A DNA stretch of 17,565 bases from an uncultured Eubacteriales bacterium (lineage in GTDB: Bacteria; Bacillota; Clostridia; Oscillospirales; Butyricicoccaceae), in contig CAKUAK010000091.1 of NCBI GenBank assembly GCA_934636325.1, positions 1 through 17,565 of the forward strand. The letters are read 5' to 3'. Of the stretch, positions 1 to 5,804 are shown in pieces. Under the pieces are notes generated by a model. It had not been told where the DNA came from, did no database searches, and saw only the letters and a list, made by a program, of their open reading frames with translations. How positions within the stretch are numbered: position 1 is the stretch's first letter; every line of letters starts with the position of its first letter. Made by a program: the position numbers and the translations under genes.

Positions 1-93
1 ACGGTCGGCAAATGCCTCCCTTCGGCATACGCCGCACTTGCGGCGCGGCGCAGAAGCGCCGTGGGGATATTTCCCGTCAGCAGAGCACTAATA

Positions 94-120
94 ATGCCTT
101 CCCCTCCGAGGGGAAGGCAT
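94..120. repeat. Perfect 12-bp stem hairpin
   Basis: ATGCCTTCCCCT (94-105) and AGGGGAAGGCAT (109-120) form a perfect stem with a 3-base CCG loop. Neither side has a real U-tract (TATCTG to the right on plus; TATTAG on minus), so it is a poor classical terminator. It may be a dispersed hairpin repeat or an RNA-stabilising element. I infer no specific role. Confidence 0.55.
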
Positions 121-220
121 ATCTGCACTCAACTTTCAGATGCCTGTCCTGCGCCGCAGGCTATATTGGATATGTATTTGTCAGGACACGCGTGTGACAG
201 GGAGAAGGCATCAACGGCGC

Positions 221-259
221 ATATAAAATGCCCCGCAAAATCTCTGATTTTGCGGGGCA
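221..259 (-). terminator. Terminator of the asparaginase gene
   Basis: A perfect 14-bp stem (TGCCCCGCAAAATC at 229-242 with GATTTTGCGGGGCA at 246-259, 3-base loop) begins 4 bases after the asparaginase stop. Read on the minus strand it is followed by TTTTATAT (228-221). This is a classical Rho-independent terminator. Confidence 0.9.
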
Positions 260-263
260 CAGC

Positions 264-1274
264 TTAAAACATATCGAAATATTCGGCGATCTTCTTGGGG
301 TCGTCGGTGACGGCCAGCGCAAGGCGAAGCAGTATGTATGCCTTCTGGGGGTTGAGGTCGCCTGCGGCGATGACCTTTTCTCCCATCCGGAAAGCGCCGC
401 TGACGCCGCCGGTGGGCACCCTTGCCGAGCGGACGAGGATGGGCAGCTTGTCGGTCACGGCCTTATCCTCGCTGCGGTAGAGCTGGCCGATCGGGGTGAT
501 GACGCCGCCGTTGCCGGTCCCGGCCGTGACGATGCCCTTGCAGCCCGATTCGAGGGCGGCCTTGAAGAGGGTGTCGTTACAGCCCTCGTACATATAGAGT
601 ATCTCGACGAGGGGCAGCTTGAGACGCTTGCCGCTGAAGGGCGAAGAGGTGGTATGGCACTTGACCGGGCGATAGGCATAGGATACCTTGCCGTTGCGGA
701 TTGTGCCGAGAACACCATAGAATGGGGCCTGGTATGCTTCGACCTTGAAGGTTGAATACTTGATGGCGTCGCGGGCCGAAAGAATGACGTCGTTCATGGC
801 GATGACGACGCCCATGCCGCGGCTTTCATCGCTGGCGGCGCAGCAGACGGCGTTGTAAAGATTGAGCAGGCCGTCGGAGCTTATAACGTGGGCGGGACGC
901 ATCGCGCCGGTGATGACGACCGGCTTGTCGCTGGATACCGTCAGATTGAGGAAGAATGCCGTTTCCTCCATCGTGTCTGTGCCGTGGGTGATGACGACGC
1001 CGTCGCAGTCGTCGGAGGCCAGAAGCTCGTTGACCCTGTCGGAAAGATCGAAAAGATCCTCTTCGGTTATCATCGAGCTGGGCTTGAGAAAGATCTGCTC
1101 GGCAGACATCTCGGCCAGCTCGGAAAGCTCGGGTATCTGGGCGATAAGATCGTCGACAGAGATGACCGACGGGGTATAGCCCTCGGTCGAGACGCGGCTC
1201 TTGGCCTGGGATGCGATGGTGCCGCCGGTGGCCACCAGGTGTATTTTCTTCAGGCGGCGATTGTCAGGTTCCAT
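264..1274 (-). CDS. L-asparaginase, cytoplasmic
   Basis: A 336-residue asparaginase of the type I/II bacterial fold. It hydrolyses L-asparagine to aspartate and ammonia. Visible family marks are TGGTIAS at 16-22 with the nucleophile Thr19, Tyr33 in the flexible active-site loop, HGTD at 97-100 with the second-threonine triad (Thr99, Asp100), Lys172 in RDAIK completing that triad, and the substrate-pocket stretch SSDGLLNLYNAV at 132-143. The length is normal. There is no signal peptide, so it should be cytoplasmic. The ATG at 1274-1272 is preceded by AAAGGAG about 12 bases upstream, a slightly long spacing. It is a single-gene transcript with its own promoter (1321-1349) and terminator (221-259). 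Asparaginase versus glutaminase preference cannot be read from the sequence, so I give no ansA/ansB symbol. Confidence 0.95.
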   Translation of the reverse strand: MEPDNRRLKKIHLVATGGTIASQAKSRVSTEGYTPSVISVDDLIAQIPELSELAEMSAEQIFLKPSSMITEEDLFDLSDRVNELLASDDCDGVVITHGTDTMEETAFFLNLTVSSDKPVVITGAMRPAHVISSDGLLNLYNAVCCAASDESRGMGVVIAMNDVILSARDAIKYSTFKVEAYQAPFYGVLGTIRNGKVSYAYRPVKCHTTSSPFSGKRLKLPLVEILYMYEGCNDTLFKAALESGCKGIVTAGTGNGGVITPIGQLYRSEDKAVTDKLPILVRSARVPTGGVSGAFRMGEKVIAAGDLNPQKAYILLRLALAVTDDPKKIAEYFDMF

Positions 1275-1320
1275 TTTCGGGATGCTCTCCTTTCATCGGT
1301 TGGGGAAGTTGTATAAAAAC

Positions 1321-1349
1321 ATTATACCTCGTCATTTATAAAATGGCAA
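1321..1349 (-). promoter_or_regulatory. SigA-type promoter for asparaginase
   Basis: On the minus strand TTGCCA (1349-1344), a 17-base spacer, and a perfect TATAAT (1326-1321) lie about 45 bases before the asparaginase start. This separates its transcription from the translesion operon upstream on the same strand. Confidence 0.85.
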
Positions 1350-1364
1350 TCATGACCTATGCGC

Positions 1365-1390
1365 GCGTCAGATGATTTTTCATCTGACGC
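1365..1390 (-). terminator. Hairpin overlapping the end of the YolD-like gene
   Basis: GCGTCAGATG (1365-1374) and CATCTGACGC (1381-1390) form a perfect 10-bp stem with a 6-base loop. The stem contains the last codons and the TGA of the YolD-like gene. No T-run follows on the minus strand (GCGCATAG), so it is at best a weak terminator or a 3'-end protecting stem. Confidence 0.45.
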
Positions 1391-1598
1391 TATCTCCAAA
1401 AATGATGTCATCCTTCCGACAGCCCCTGTCGTTGTATATACCCTCGGCCGAACGCTCCTGGCTTCCGATGGTGTCCTCGAAGCCGCTTAAGGCGGCGAAG
1501 GGCGAAAACTGGGCGGCCCGTATCTCGGTCGGCATGGGCATACGCTTTTTCGACCTGTGGCGGGGCATGGAAAGTATCTCCTGATATTTGTTTTTCAC
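1380..1598 (-). CDS. Small YolD-like partner of the Y-family polymerase
   Basis: A 72-residue protein. Residues 11-42 (PRHRSKKRMPMPTEIRAAQF followed by SPFAALSGFEDT) match the pattern of the small proteins that follow UmuC/DinB-type polymerases in Firmicutes: a basic RH..SKK segment, then RAAQF.PFAAL.G. They are usually labelled YolD-like or hypothetical and are thought to assist or regulate the polymerase. It starts at GTG 1598-1596, whose GTGA overlaps the polymerase stop TGA (1597-1595), so translation is likely coupled. Relatives as I recall them continue with an acidic ETARLTDERIELDE-like stretch. Here the tail after residue 46 diverges (GSQERSAEGIYNDRGC...) and ends inside a hairpin, so the C terminus may be shortened or altered. 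Confidence 0.75.
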   Translation of the reverse strand: MKNKYQEILSMPRHRSKKRMPMPTEIRAAQFSPFAALSGFEDTIGSQERSAEGIYNDRGCRKDDIIFGDSVR

Positions 1599-3079
1599 GC
1601 TTTATGTCCCCCGATCTGGCGTCCGCGTTCAAGCTCCATGCTGCCCTCCTCCAGCTCCATGCCCTTGAAGATGGCGTTTTTGCCGAAGCGGCGGCGGATG
1701 TCAAGGATGGCCCTCTGGCGCCGCTCTTCCCGCGCAGGGTCGGCGGCCTCCGGTTCGGGCGCGGCGCTGCCGAAGAGATCGAGCTGCTCGAAGATGCGCC
1801 CCGGCGCGGCCTCCGCGGCCGGCATAGTCCCGCCGGCCGAAATGTTTATGCGCCGGACGAGAAGCCTCGGGTCGGCCGTGCGGTCGTATATCTCAAGGGC
1901 GGCCGCGATGATAGCCGAGGACGCCGAGGTCGGACGGTCGAGATTTTTAGAGCCGTGGGCCGGCTTGGGCAGCATTCGGCCGTATCGGTCGATGACCGTC
2001 GGGCCGTCGTATTCGCCGCCGGGCGTGATGTTCAAAACATCGTATCCGACGTCAAGGACGATCTGCCGCGCGGCAAGCTCTTTGCCCATCAATGCGAAGG
2101 AAAGGCTGTCGGCCATCTCGCGGACGATCTGCCGCGCCTTCTGAAAGGTATAGGGGCATTGCAGGACCTGCCCGCTGCCGAGGCTCGACGATCGCGGACG
2201 ATAGGCCTTTATCTGGGCTATCGTGCAGGGCTCCCAGCCCCAGGCGTGGTCGATGAGCAGCTCGGCGTTGACGCCGAAAAGGCGGTAAAGAGCATCCTCG
2301 TCCCAGGTCGAGCGCAGGGCGATGTCACCCATGGTGTGCATGGCGTTCTGCCTGAGCTTTTTGGCATAGCCCGGCCCGACACGCCAGAAGTCGGTTATCG
2401 GCTGATGATCCCAGAGGGTGCGGCGATAGCTCTGCTCGTCGAGCTCGGCGATGCGGACGCCGTTTTCATCCGGCTTTATATGCTTTGCGCCGATATCGAG
2501 GGCCACCTTGCAGAGATAGAGATTTGTCCCGATGCCGGCCGTCGCCGTTATGCCGGTGGCCTTGAGGACGTCGAGTATCATCCGCATGGCCAGCTGCCGC
2601 GCCGTCATGCCATAGGTCCGCAGATATCCGGTGGCGTCGATAAAGACCTCGTCGATCGAATAGACATGGATGTCCTGCGGACTGATGTATTTCAGGTATA
2701 TCCGGTATATCGCGGCGCTGATCTCGATATACCGCGCCATTCGGGGCGGCGCGACGATATAATCGAGCCTGAGGGAGCTGTCGGCCGTCAGGCGGCCGAG
2801 GTCGTATGAAGAGCCGGTGAAGCGTCGGGACGGCGCCTGCCTGAGACGCCGGGCGTTGACGGCCGAGACCTGCTGCACGACCTCGAAGAGACGCGGGCGT
2901 CCCGGCACCCCGAAGGATTTGAGGGCGGGTGAGACGGCAAGACATATCGTCTTTTCGGTGCGGCTCTCGTCGGCCACGACAAGATTGGTGCGAAGGGGGT
3001 CAAGGCCGCGGTCGACACATTCGGCCGAGGCGTAAAACGACTTGAGGTCGATGGCGATATACACCCTGTCCATTTGCAC
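1595..3079 (-). CDS. Y-family translesion DNA polymerase (UmuC/DinB-like)
   Basis: A 494-residue Y-family DNA polymerase of the Gram-positive UmuC/UvrX type. It copies damaged templates at stalled forks with low fidelity. Visible features are the palm motif IDLKSFYAS at 10-18 with metal ligand Asp11, the catalytic YSIDEVFID with Asp143 and Glu144, the finger/thumb stretch GIGTNLYLCKVALDI, a little-finger region, and a C-terminal beta-clamp-binding motif EQLDLF at 431-436. The length is a little above DinB because of an arginine/glutamate-rich tail after the clamp motif. I chose GTG 3079-3077, because GGGAGG (3091-3086 on minus) sits 6 bases before it. The ATG two codons later would be 12 bases away. 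It lies 30 bases after the HD-hydrolase gene and overlaps the YolD-like gene by 4 bases. SOS control is inferred from the LexA-like box at 3887-3898. Confidence 0.93.
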   Translation of the reverse strand: MQMDRVYIAIDLKSFYASAECVDRGLDPLRTNLVVADESRTEKTICLAVSPALKSFGVPGRPRLFEVVQQVSAVNARRLRQAPSRRFTGSSYDLGRLTADSSLRLDYIVAPPRMARYIEISAAIYRIYLKYISPQDIHVYSIDEVFIDATGYLRTYGMTARQLAMRMILDVLKATGITATAGIGTNLYLCKVALDIGAKHIKPDENGVRIAELDEQSYRRTLWDHQPITDFWRVGPGYAKKLRQNAMHTMGDIALRSTWDEDALYRLFGVNAELLIDHAWGWEPCTIAQIKAYRPRSSSLGSGQVLQCPYTFQKARQIVREMADSLSFALMGKELAARQIVLDVGYDVLNITPGGEYDGPTVIDRYGRMLPKPAHGSKNLDRPTSASSAIIAAALEIYDRTADPRLLVRRINISAGGTMPAAEAAPGRIFEQLDLFGSAAPEPEAADPAREERRQRAILDIRRRFGKNAIFKGMELEEGSMELERGRQIGGHKA

Positions 3080-3109
3080 GCTGTGCCTCCCTTCGGCGTT
3101 TTGACTGGA

Positions 3110-3625
3110 TTATCTGCCCTGCGGCCCTGTGCCGTAGATGGCGTCGAGCATGGCCCTTCCGCTCTCGGTGCGGAAGATGCTTTCGCGGACCGAAAGGATG
3201 TTTTCCATGCTTTTGTTCCCCTCGTCGGCGTTGATCAAGAAGTCGGCCTCCAGCAGTATGCGGTGGTCTATGCCGTCGACCGGATCGACCGTGTGGTGAT
3301 GGCCGACCAGCCATGCTGCGCGATCCTTGGCGGCCCGGGGCATATCGACATCCTCAAGAAGGGCCAGCGCCAGCGCGGGGCCCTCCTGCTCCTGAAGGAC
3401 GCCGGGGGCTTTGCCGTATTTTTCGCGGCAGAGGGGGCAGGCGATATCATGGACCAGCGCCGCGACCTCAAGGGTCTGCTGGGTGTCGGCATCGAGACCC
3501 TCCATAAGGCCGATAGAACGGGCATAGCTGTGGACCTTTACAAAATGGGCCTTGTCATGCTTGTTTGCCCCGGGGTGATCGAGCATCTTCATCATCACAT
3601 GGCAGACCGGCGTGGGATATGTCAT
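3110..3625 (-). CDS. HD-domain phosphohydrolase
   Basis: A 171-residue protein with a small HD metal-dependent phosphohydrolase domain. The metal-ligand pattern is complete: His32, the HD pair His59-Asp60 in AALVHDIA, histidines at 109-111 in VGHHHTVDP, and Asp128 in EADFL. The substrate is unknown; relatives act on nucleotides or phosphomonoesters. I place the start at ATG 3625-3623, because AGAGAGGA (3639-3632 on minus) sits 6 bases upstream. An in-frame ATG at 3652-3650 would add 9 residues and overlap the preceding stop as ATGA, but the ribosome site would then lie inside the gene. It is sandwiched in an operon between a 57-codon gene and the translesion polymerase, so a role in nucleotide handling during DNA damage is a reasonable inference, not a demonstrated one. 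Confidence 0.85.
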   Translation of the reverse strand: MTYPTPVCHVMMKMLDHPGANKHDKAHFVKVHSYARSIGLMEGLDADTQQTLEVAALVHDIACPLCREKYGKAPGVLQEQEGPALALALLEDVDMPRAAKDRAAWLVGHHHTVDPVDGIDHRILLEADFLINADEGNKSMENILSVRESIFRTESGRAMLDAIYGTGPQGR

Positions 3626-3648
3626 AAGTATTCCTCTCTTTCTGTTTA

Positions 3649-3822
3649 TCATACACGGCCGTAAAACAGGCGGGTGATATATGGATATAAAAGCCGACCG
3701 TTCTCGGCGTATTTATCAAAAAGGGATGCGAAGGCGGCGATATACTCTTCATAAGTGCCGTCCCCCTGCCGCGGGGCGAAGGAGGAGGACAGCGCCCGGC
3801 CGACAAAGCCATCTCTTCCCAT
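3649..3822 (-). CDS. Small protein of unknown function, first gene of the SOS-type operon
   Basis: A 57-codon ORF with ATG at 3822-3820, TGA at 3651-3649, and an ideal ribosome site GGAGG (3832-3828 on minus) 5 bases before the start. Codon choice resembles its neighbours (GGC, GCC, TTC, ATC). The peptide starts MGRDGFVGRALSSSFAPR and has a glycine/acidic turn. It then has an aromatic-rich half with EEYIAAFASLFDKYAE and a C-terminal LLYPYITRLFYGRV. That half looks helical and possibly amphipathic. There is no signal peptide or clear membrane helix. Its stop overlaps an ATG of the HD frame (ATGA at 3652-3649). It is the first gene after the consensus promoter at 3848-3876 and beside the LexA-like box. 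I do not recognise the family. Confidence 0.75.
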   Translation of the reverse strand: MGRDGFVGRALSSSFAPRQGDGTYEEYIAAFASLFDKYAENGRLLYPYITRLFYGRV

Positions 3823-3847
3823 ATCGTCCTCCGTTAGTCTTTATACC

Positions 3848-3876
3848 ATCATATAATATCCCGGCGGCTTTTTCAA
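3848..3876 (-). promoter_or_regulatory. Promoter of the 57-codon/HD/polymerase/YolD-like operon
   Basis: On the minus strand TTGAAA (3876-3871), a 17-base spacer and TATGAT (3853-3848) make a near-consensus SigA promoter. It lies 25 bases before the start codon of the 57-residue protein. The LexA-like box lies 10 bases upstream of its -35 element. Confidence 0.85.
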
Positions 3877-3886
3877 GTACTTTTAA

Positions 3887-3898
3887 GAACTTATGTTC
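3887..3898. promoter_or_regulatory. LexA (SOS) operator, Cheo-box type
   Basis: GAAC-TTAT-GTTC is a perfect match to the Gram-positive LexA core GAACnnnnGTTC. On the minus strand the wider context reads CGAACATAAGTTCT, close to the CGAACATATGTTCG consensus. It sits almost midway between two divergent promoters, 10 and 11 bases from their -35 elements. That it controls the translesion polymerase operon is well supported by gene content. Control of the rightward operon is possible but inferred. Confidence 0.85.
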
Positions 3899-3909
3899 GA
3901 TTATCTTGC

Positions 3910-3939
3910 TTGACTATGGCGCTTTGCAGGTGATATAAT
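3910..3939 (+). promoter_or_regulatory. Promoter of the methyltransferase/ECF operon
   Basis: TTGACT (3910-3915), an 18-base spacer and a perfect TATAAT (3934-3939) face right. This predicts a leader of about 90 bases before the gene at 4037. Confidence 0.85.
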
Positions 3940-3967
3940 ATTTTGACTAATGTAAACTTGGGTCATT

Positions 3968-4004
3968 ATGCCCGAAAGGCGGTTTTTCCGCACAAAAAGG
4001 GCAT
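3968..4004 (+). promoter_or_regulatory. Structured 5' leader of the methyltransferase operon
   Basis: Within the leader, ATGCCC (3968-3973) pairs with GGGCAT (3999-4004), enclosing an inner stem GCGG (3979-3982) with CCGC (3988-3991) and a T5 loop. The same bases can be read as a 17-codon ORF from ATG 3968 to TGA 4019-4021, ending just before the methyltransferase ribosome site. It has no strong ribosome site of its own. I cannot match it to a known riboswitch. Confidence 0.35.
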
Positions 4005-4036
4005 GCCTGACGATAGAATGAAAGGGGCGGACGGTC

Positions 4037-4891
4037 ATGTGGGTCGCGTCTGATTGGAAGGATTACGAGCTGCTCGACTGCGGCGGCGGCAGGAGATATG
4101 AAAGATGGGGCAAACAGTATCTGGTGCGTCCCGACCCCCAGGCCATATGGCAGCCGGCCGAGGAATGGAAAAGGGTCGACGCCGTTTATCACCGCAGCAA
4201 TACCGGCGGCGGCAGCTGGGAGGTATTCTCGCTGCCCCAGAGCTGGCAGATCAAATATAAGGATCTGGCCTTTAATATAAAGCCGATGAGCTTCAAGCAC
4301 ACCGGCGTTTTCCCCGAACAGGCGGCCAACTGGGACTTTATCATCGACACGATCAAAAAGGCCCGGCGCAAGGTCAGCGTTCTGAATCTCTTCGCCTATA
4401 CTGGCGGCGCGACCCTGGCGGCGGCTTCGGCCGGTGCGTCGGTCTGTCATGTCGACGCCTCGAAGGGCATGGTGACCTGGGCCAAAGAGAATGCCCGCAG
4501 CTCGGGCCTCGGCGACGCGCCGATACGCTATATCGTCGATGACTGTGCAAAGTTTGTCCGGCGCGAGATCAACCGCGGGCACAGGTACGATGCCATCATC
4601 ATGGATCCACCCTCCTACGGACGCGGCCCTTCGGGCGAGATATGGCGTTTCGAGGATAATATATACGATTTCGTAAAGCTGTGCTCCGGCGTGCTGTCGG
4701 ATGACCCGCTGTTTATAATAATAAGCTCTTATACCGCCGGGGTGTCGCCCTCTGTGCCCGAGTATATACTTGGCCGGACGGTCGTTCCCCGCTTCGGCGG
4801 CAGGACGCAGTCGGGAGAGCTGGGGCTGCCGGCCGCCGCCACCGGGCTGACCCTGCCCTGCGGACATACATCGCGCTGGATCGGAGAATAG
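4037..4891 (+). CDS. SAM-dependent RNA methyltransferase-like protein (RlmI/RlmK-related)
   Basis: A 284-residue class I S-adenosylmethionine methyltransferase of the family that includes the 23S rRNA cytosine methyltransferases RlmI/RlmL. Motif I is VLNLFAYTGGAT at about 115-126, the acidic cofactor ligand is Asp140 (CHVDAS), and motif IV is DPPSYGRG at 190-197. The N-terminal part (WKDYELLDCGGGRRYERWG, RPDPQAIW) is typical of the stand-alone clostridial version and lacks a PUA domain. The modified base cannot be named from the sequence. ATG 4037 is preceded by AAAGGGG with a 9-base spacer. It is the first gene of the long rightward operon, and its stop lies 4 bases before ecfA1. The distant LexA-like box upstream makes damage-linked expression possible. 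Confidence 0.87.
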   Translation: MWVASDWKDYELLDCGGGRRYERWGKQYLVRPDPQAIWQPAEEWKRVDAVYHRSNTGGGSWEVFSLPQSWQIKYKDLAFNIKPMSFKHTGVFPEQAANWDFIIDTIKKARRKVSVLNLFAYTGGATLAAASAGASVCHVDASKGMVTWAKENARSSGLGDAPIRYIVDDCAKFVRREINRGHRYDAIIMDPPSYGRGPSGEIWRFEDNIYDFVKLCSGVLSDDPLFIIISSYTAGVSPSVPEYILGRTVVPRFGGRTQSGELGLPAAATGLTLPCGHTSRWIGE

Positions 4892-4895
4892 ATAA

Positions 4896-5753
4896 ATGGA
4901 CAGGCCGATAATTTCTGCTGAAAATATAGTTTTTTCTTACCCCCACGCTGAGGGGCGCGAGGATATCCCCGCCCTTGATGACGTCACGGTAAAGATAGAA
5001 AAGGGCGAGTTCGTCGCCGTTCTGGGTCACAACGGAAGCGGCAAATCGACCTTCGCCAAGCATCTGAACGCCATTTTGCTGCCCACCGGCGGCGCCGTAT
5101 ATATCGACAATATGGATACAAGGAACGAAGAGCTTCTGCTTGCCATCCGCGAAAAGTGCGGCATGGTCTTTCAGAACCCCGATAACCAGCTTGTCGCTAC
5201 CATCGTCGAAGAGGATGTCGCCTTTGCGCCCGAAAACATGGGCGTGCCCCCCGAAGAGATCCGTCGCCGTGTCGACGAATGCCTCGATATTGTCGGCATG
5301 GGCGAGTTCAAGCGCCATGCGCCCCACCTTCTTTCGGGCGGACAAAAGCAGCGGATCGCCATCGCCGGTGTGCTGGCCATGCAGCCCTCGATATTGGTCA
5401 TGGACGAGCCGACAGCCATGCTTGACCCCTCGGGACGGCGGGAGGTCATGTCGACCGTCCTGCGCCTCAACCACGAAAAGGGCATGACCGTCGTGCTTAT
5501 AACCCACCATATGGACGAGGCCTCCATGGCCGAAAGGGTCGTTGTCATGCACGAAGGAAAGGTCGCTATGGACGGAACGCCCAAAGAGGTCTTTTCCCAT
5601 GTCGAAGAGATACACGGCCTTTCGCTTCTGCCCCCCCAGACGGTCGACATCCTTTACCGCCTGCGCGCCCACGGGTACGATCTGCCCCTCGATGCGCTGA
5701 CAGTCGAAGAGTGCGCCGACGTCCTGGAAAATTGGCTCAAGTCGAACACTTAA
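4896..5753 (+). CDS. ecfA1: ECF transporter ATPase EcfA1
   Basis: A 285-residue ABC ATPase, one of the two energising subunits of energy-coupling-factor vitamin and metal transporters. It shows Walker A GHNGSGKS at 44-51, Q-loop FQNPDNQ with Gln93, signature LSGGQ at 146-150, Walker B ILVMDEP with Asp170-Glu171, and the H-switch His204 in THHMDEA. The FQNPDNQ Q-loop, pairing with a second ATPase and an EcfT gene, and the order A-A-T identify the A1 subunit. It should bind the cytoplasmic coupling helices of EcfT as a heterodimer with EcfA2. GGAGAA sits 7 bases before the ATG, within the methyltransferase stop region. No substrate-binding S component is encoded nearby, so this is a shared (group II) module. 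Confidence 0.93.
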   Translation: MDRPIISAENIVFSYPHAEGREDIPALDDVTVKIEKGEFVAVLGHNGSGKSTFAKHLNAILLPTGGAVYIDNMDTRNEELLLAIREKCGMVFQNPDNQLVATIVEEDVAFAPENMGVPPEEIRRRVDECLDIVGMGEFKRHAPHLLSGGQKQRIAIAGVLAMQPSILVMDEPTAMLDPSGRREVMSTVLRLNHEKGMTVVLITHHMDEASMAERVVVMHEGKVAMDGTPKEVFSHVEEIHGLSLLPPQTVDILYRLRAHGYDLPLDALTVEECADVLENWLKSNT

Positions 5754-5761
5754 CGTATAAT
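5732..5761 (+). promoter_or_regulatory. Possible internal promoter before ecfA2
   Basis: TTGGCT (5732-5737), an 18-base spacer and a perfect TATAAT (5756-5761) overlap the end of ecfA1. The following 51-base gap is strikingly AT-rich against its GC-rich surroundings. This is a plausible second promoter for ecfA2 onward. Confidence 0.5.
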
Positions 5762-5804
5762 ATACAAATTAAAATACTTTTTGTCATCAAGGAGATGAGT
5801 CTTT

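Larger units (their letters stand above)
1..263. other. Hairpin-rich non-coding region
   Basis: No convincing gene is seen here. The stretch carries several inverted repeats in a row: 31-35 with 40-44 (GCCGC/GCGGC), 46-51 with 56-61 (CGGCGC/GCGCCG), 94-105 with 109-120, and 229-242 with 246-259. The minus strand has a ribosome-site-like GAAGGGAGG at 15-23 pointing left, so a minus-strand gene may begin just outside the left edge, possibly with TTG at 11-9. Plus frame 1 stays open from base 1 to 267, but its translation runs through the hairpins and looks like no protein family, so I treat that as chance. Confidence 0.5.

Noticed and set aside
1..267. Plus frame 1 open from the left edge to 267, looking like the end of a gene
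   Set aside because: Its translation runs through three hairpins and the asparaginase terminator and has no recognisable domain or hydrophobic pattern. Long open frames are common by chance at this GC content.
264..755. Plus-strand ORF over the asparaginase 3' half
   Set aside because: It is antisense to a well-supported enzyme and the translation has no family features.
1604..2809. A 401-codon plus-strand ORF
   Set aside because: It is the complementary strand of the Y-family polymerase, whose catalytic motifs are clear. The ORF is a by-product of GC-rich codon usage.
3626..3652. Upstream ATG for the HD protein, giving 9 more residues
   Set aside because: The AGAGAGGA ribosome site lies within these codons and is ideally spaced for ATG 3625. 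The ATGA overlap keeps the alternative possible but less likely.
3947..4867. A 306-codon minus-strand ORF across the methyltransferase
   Set aside because: It is antisense to the methyltransferase with intact SAM motifs, and has no family match or suitable context.
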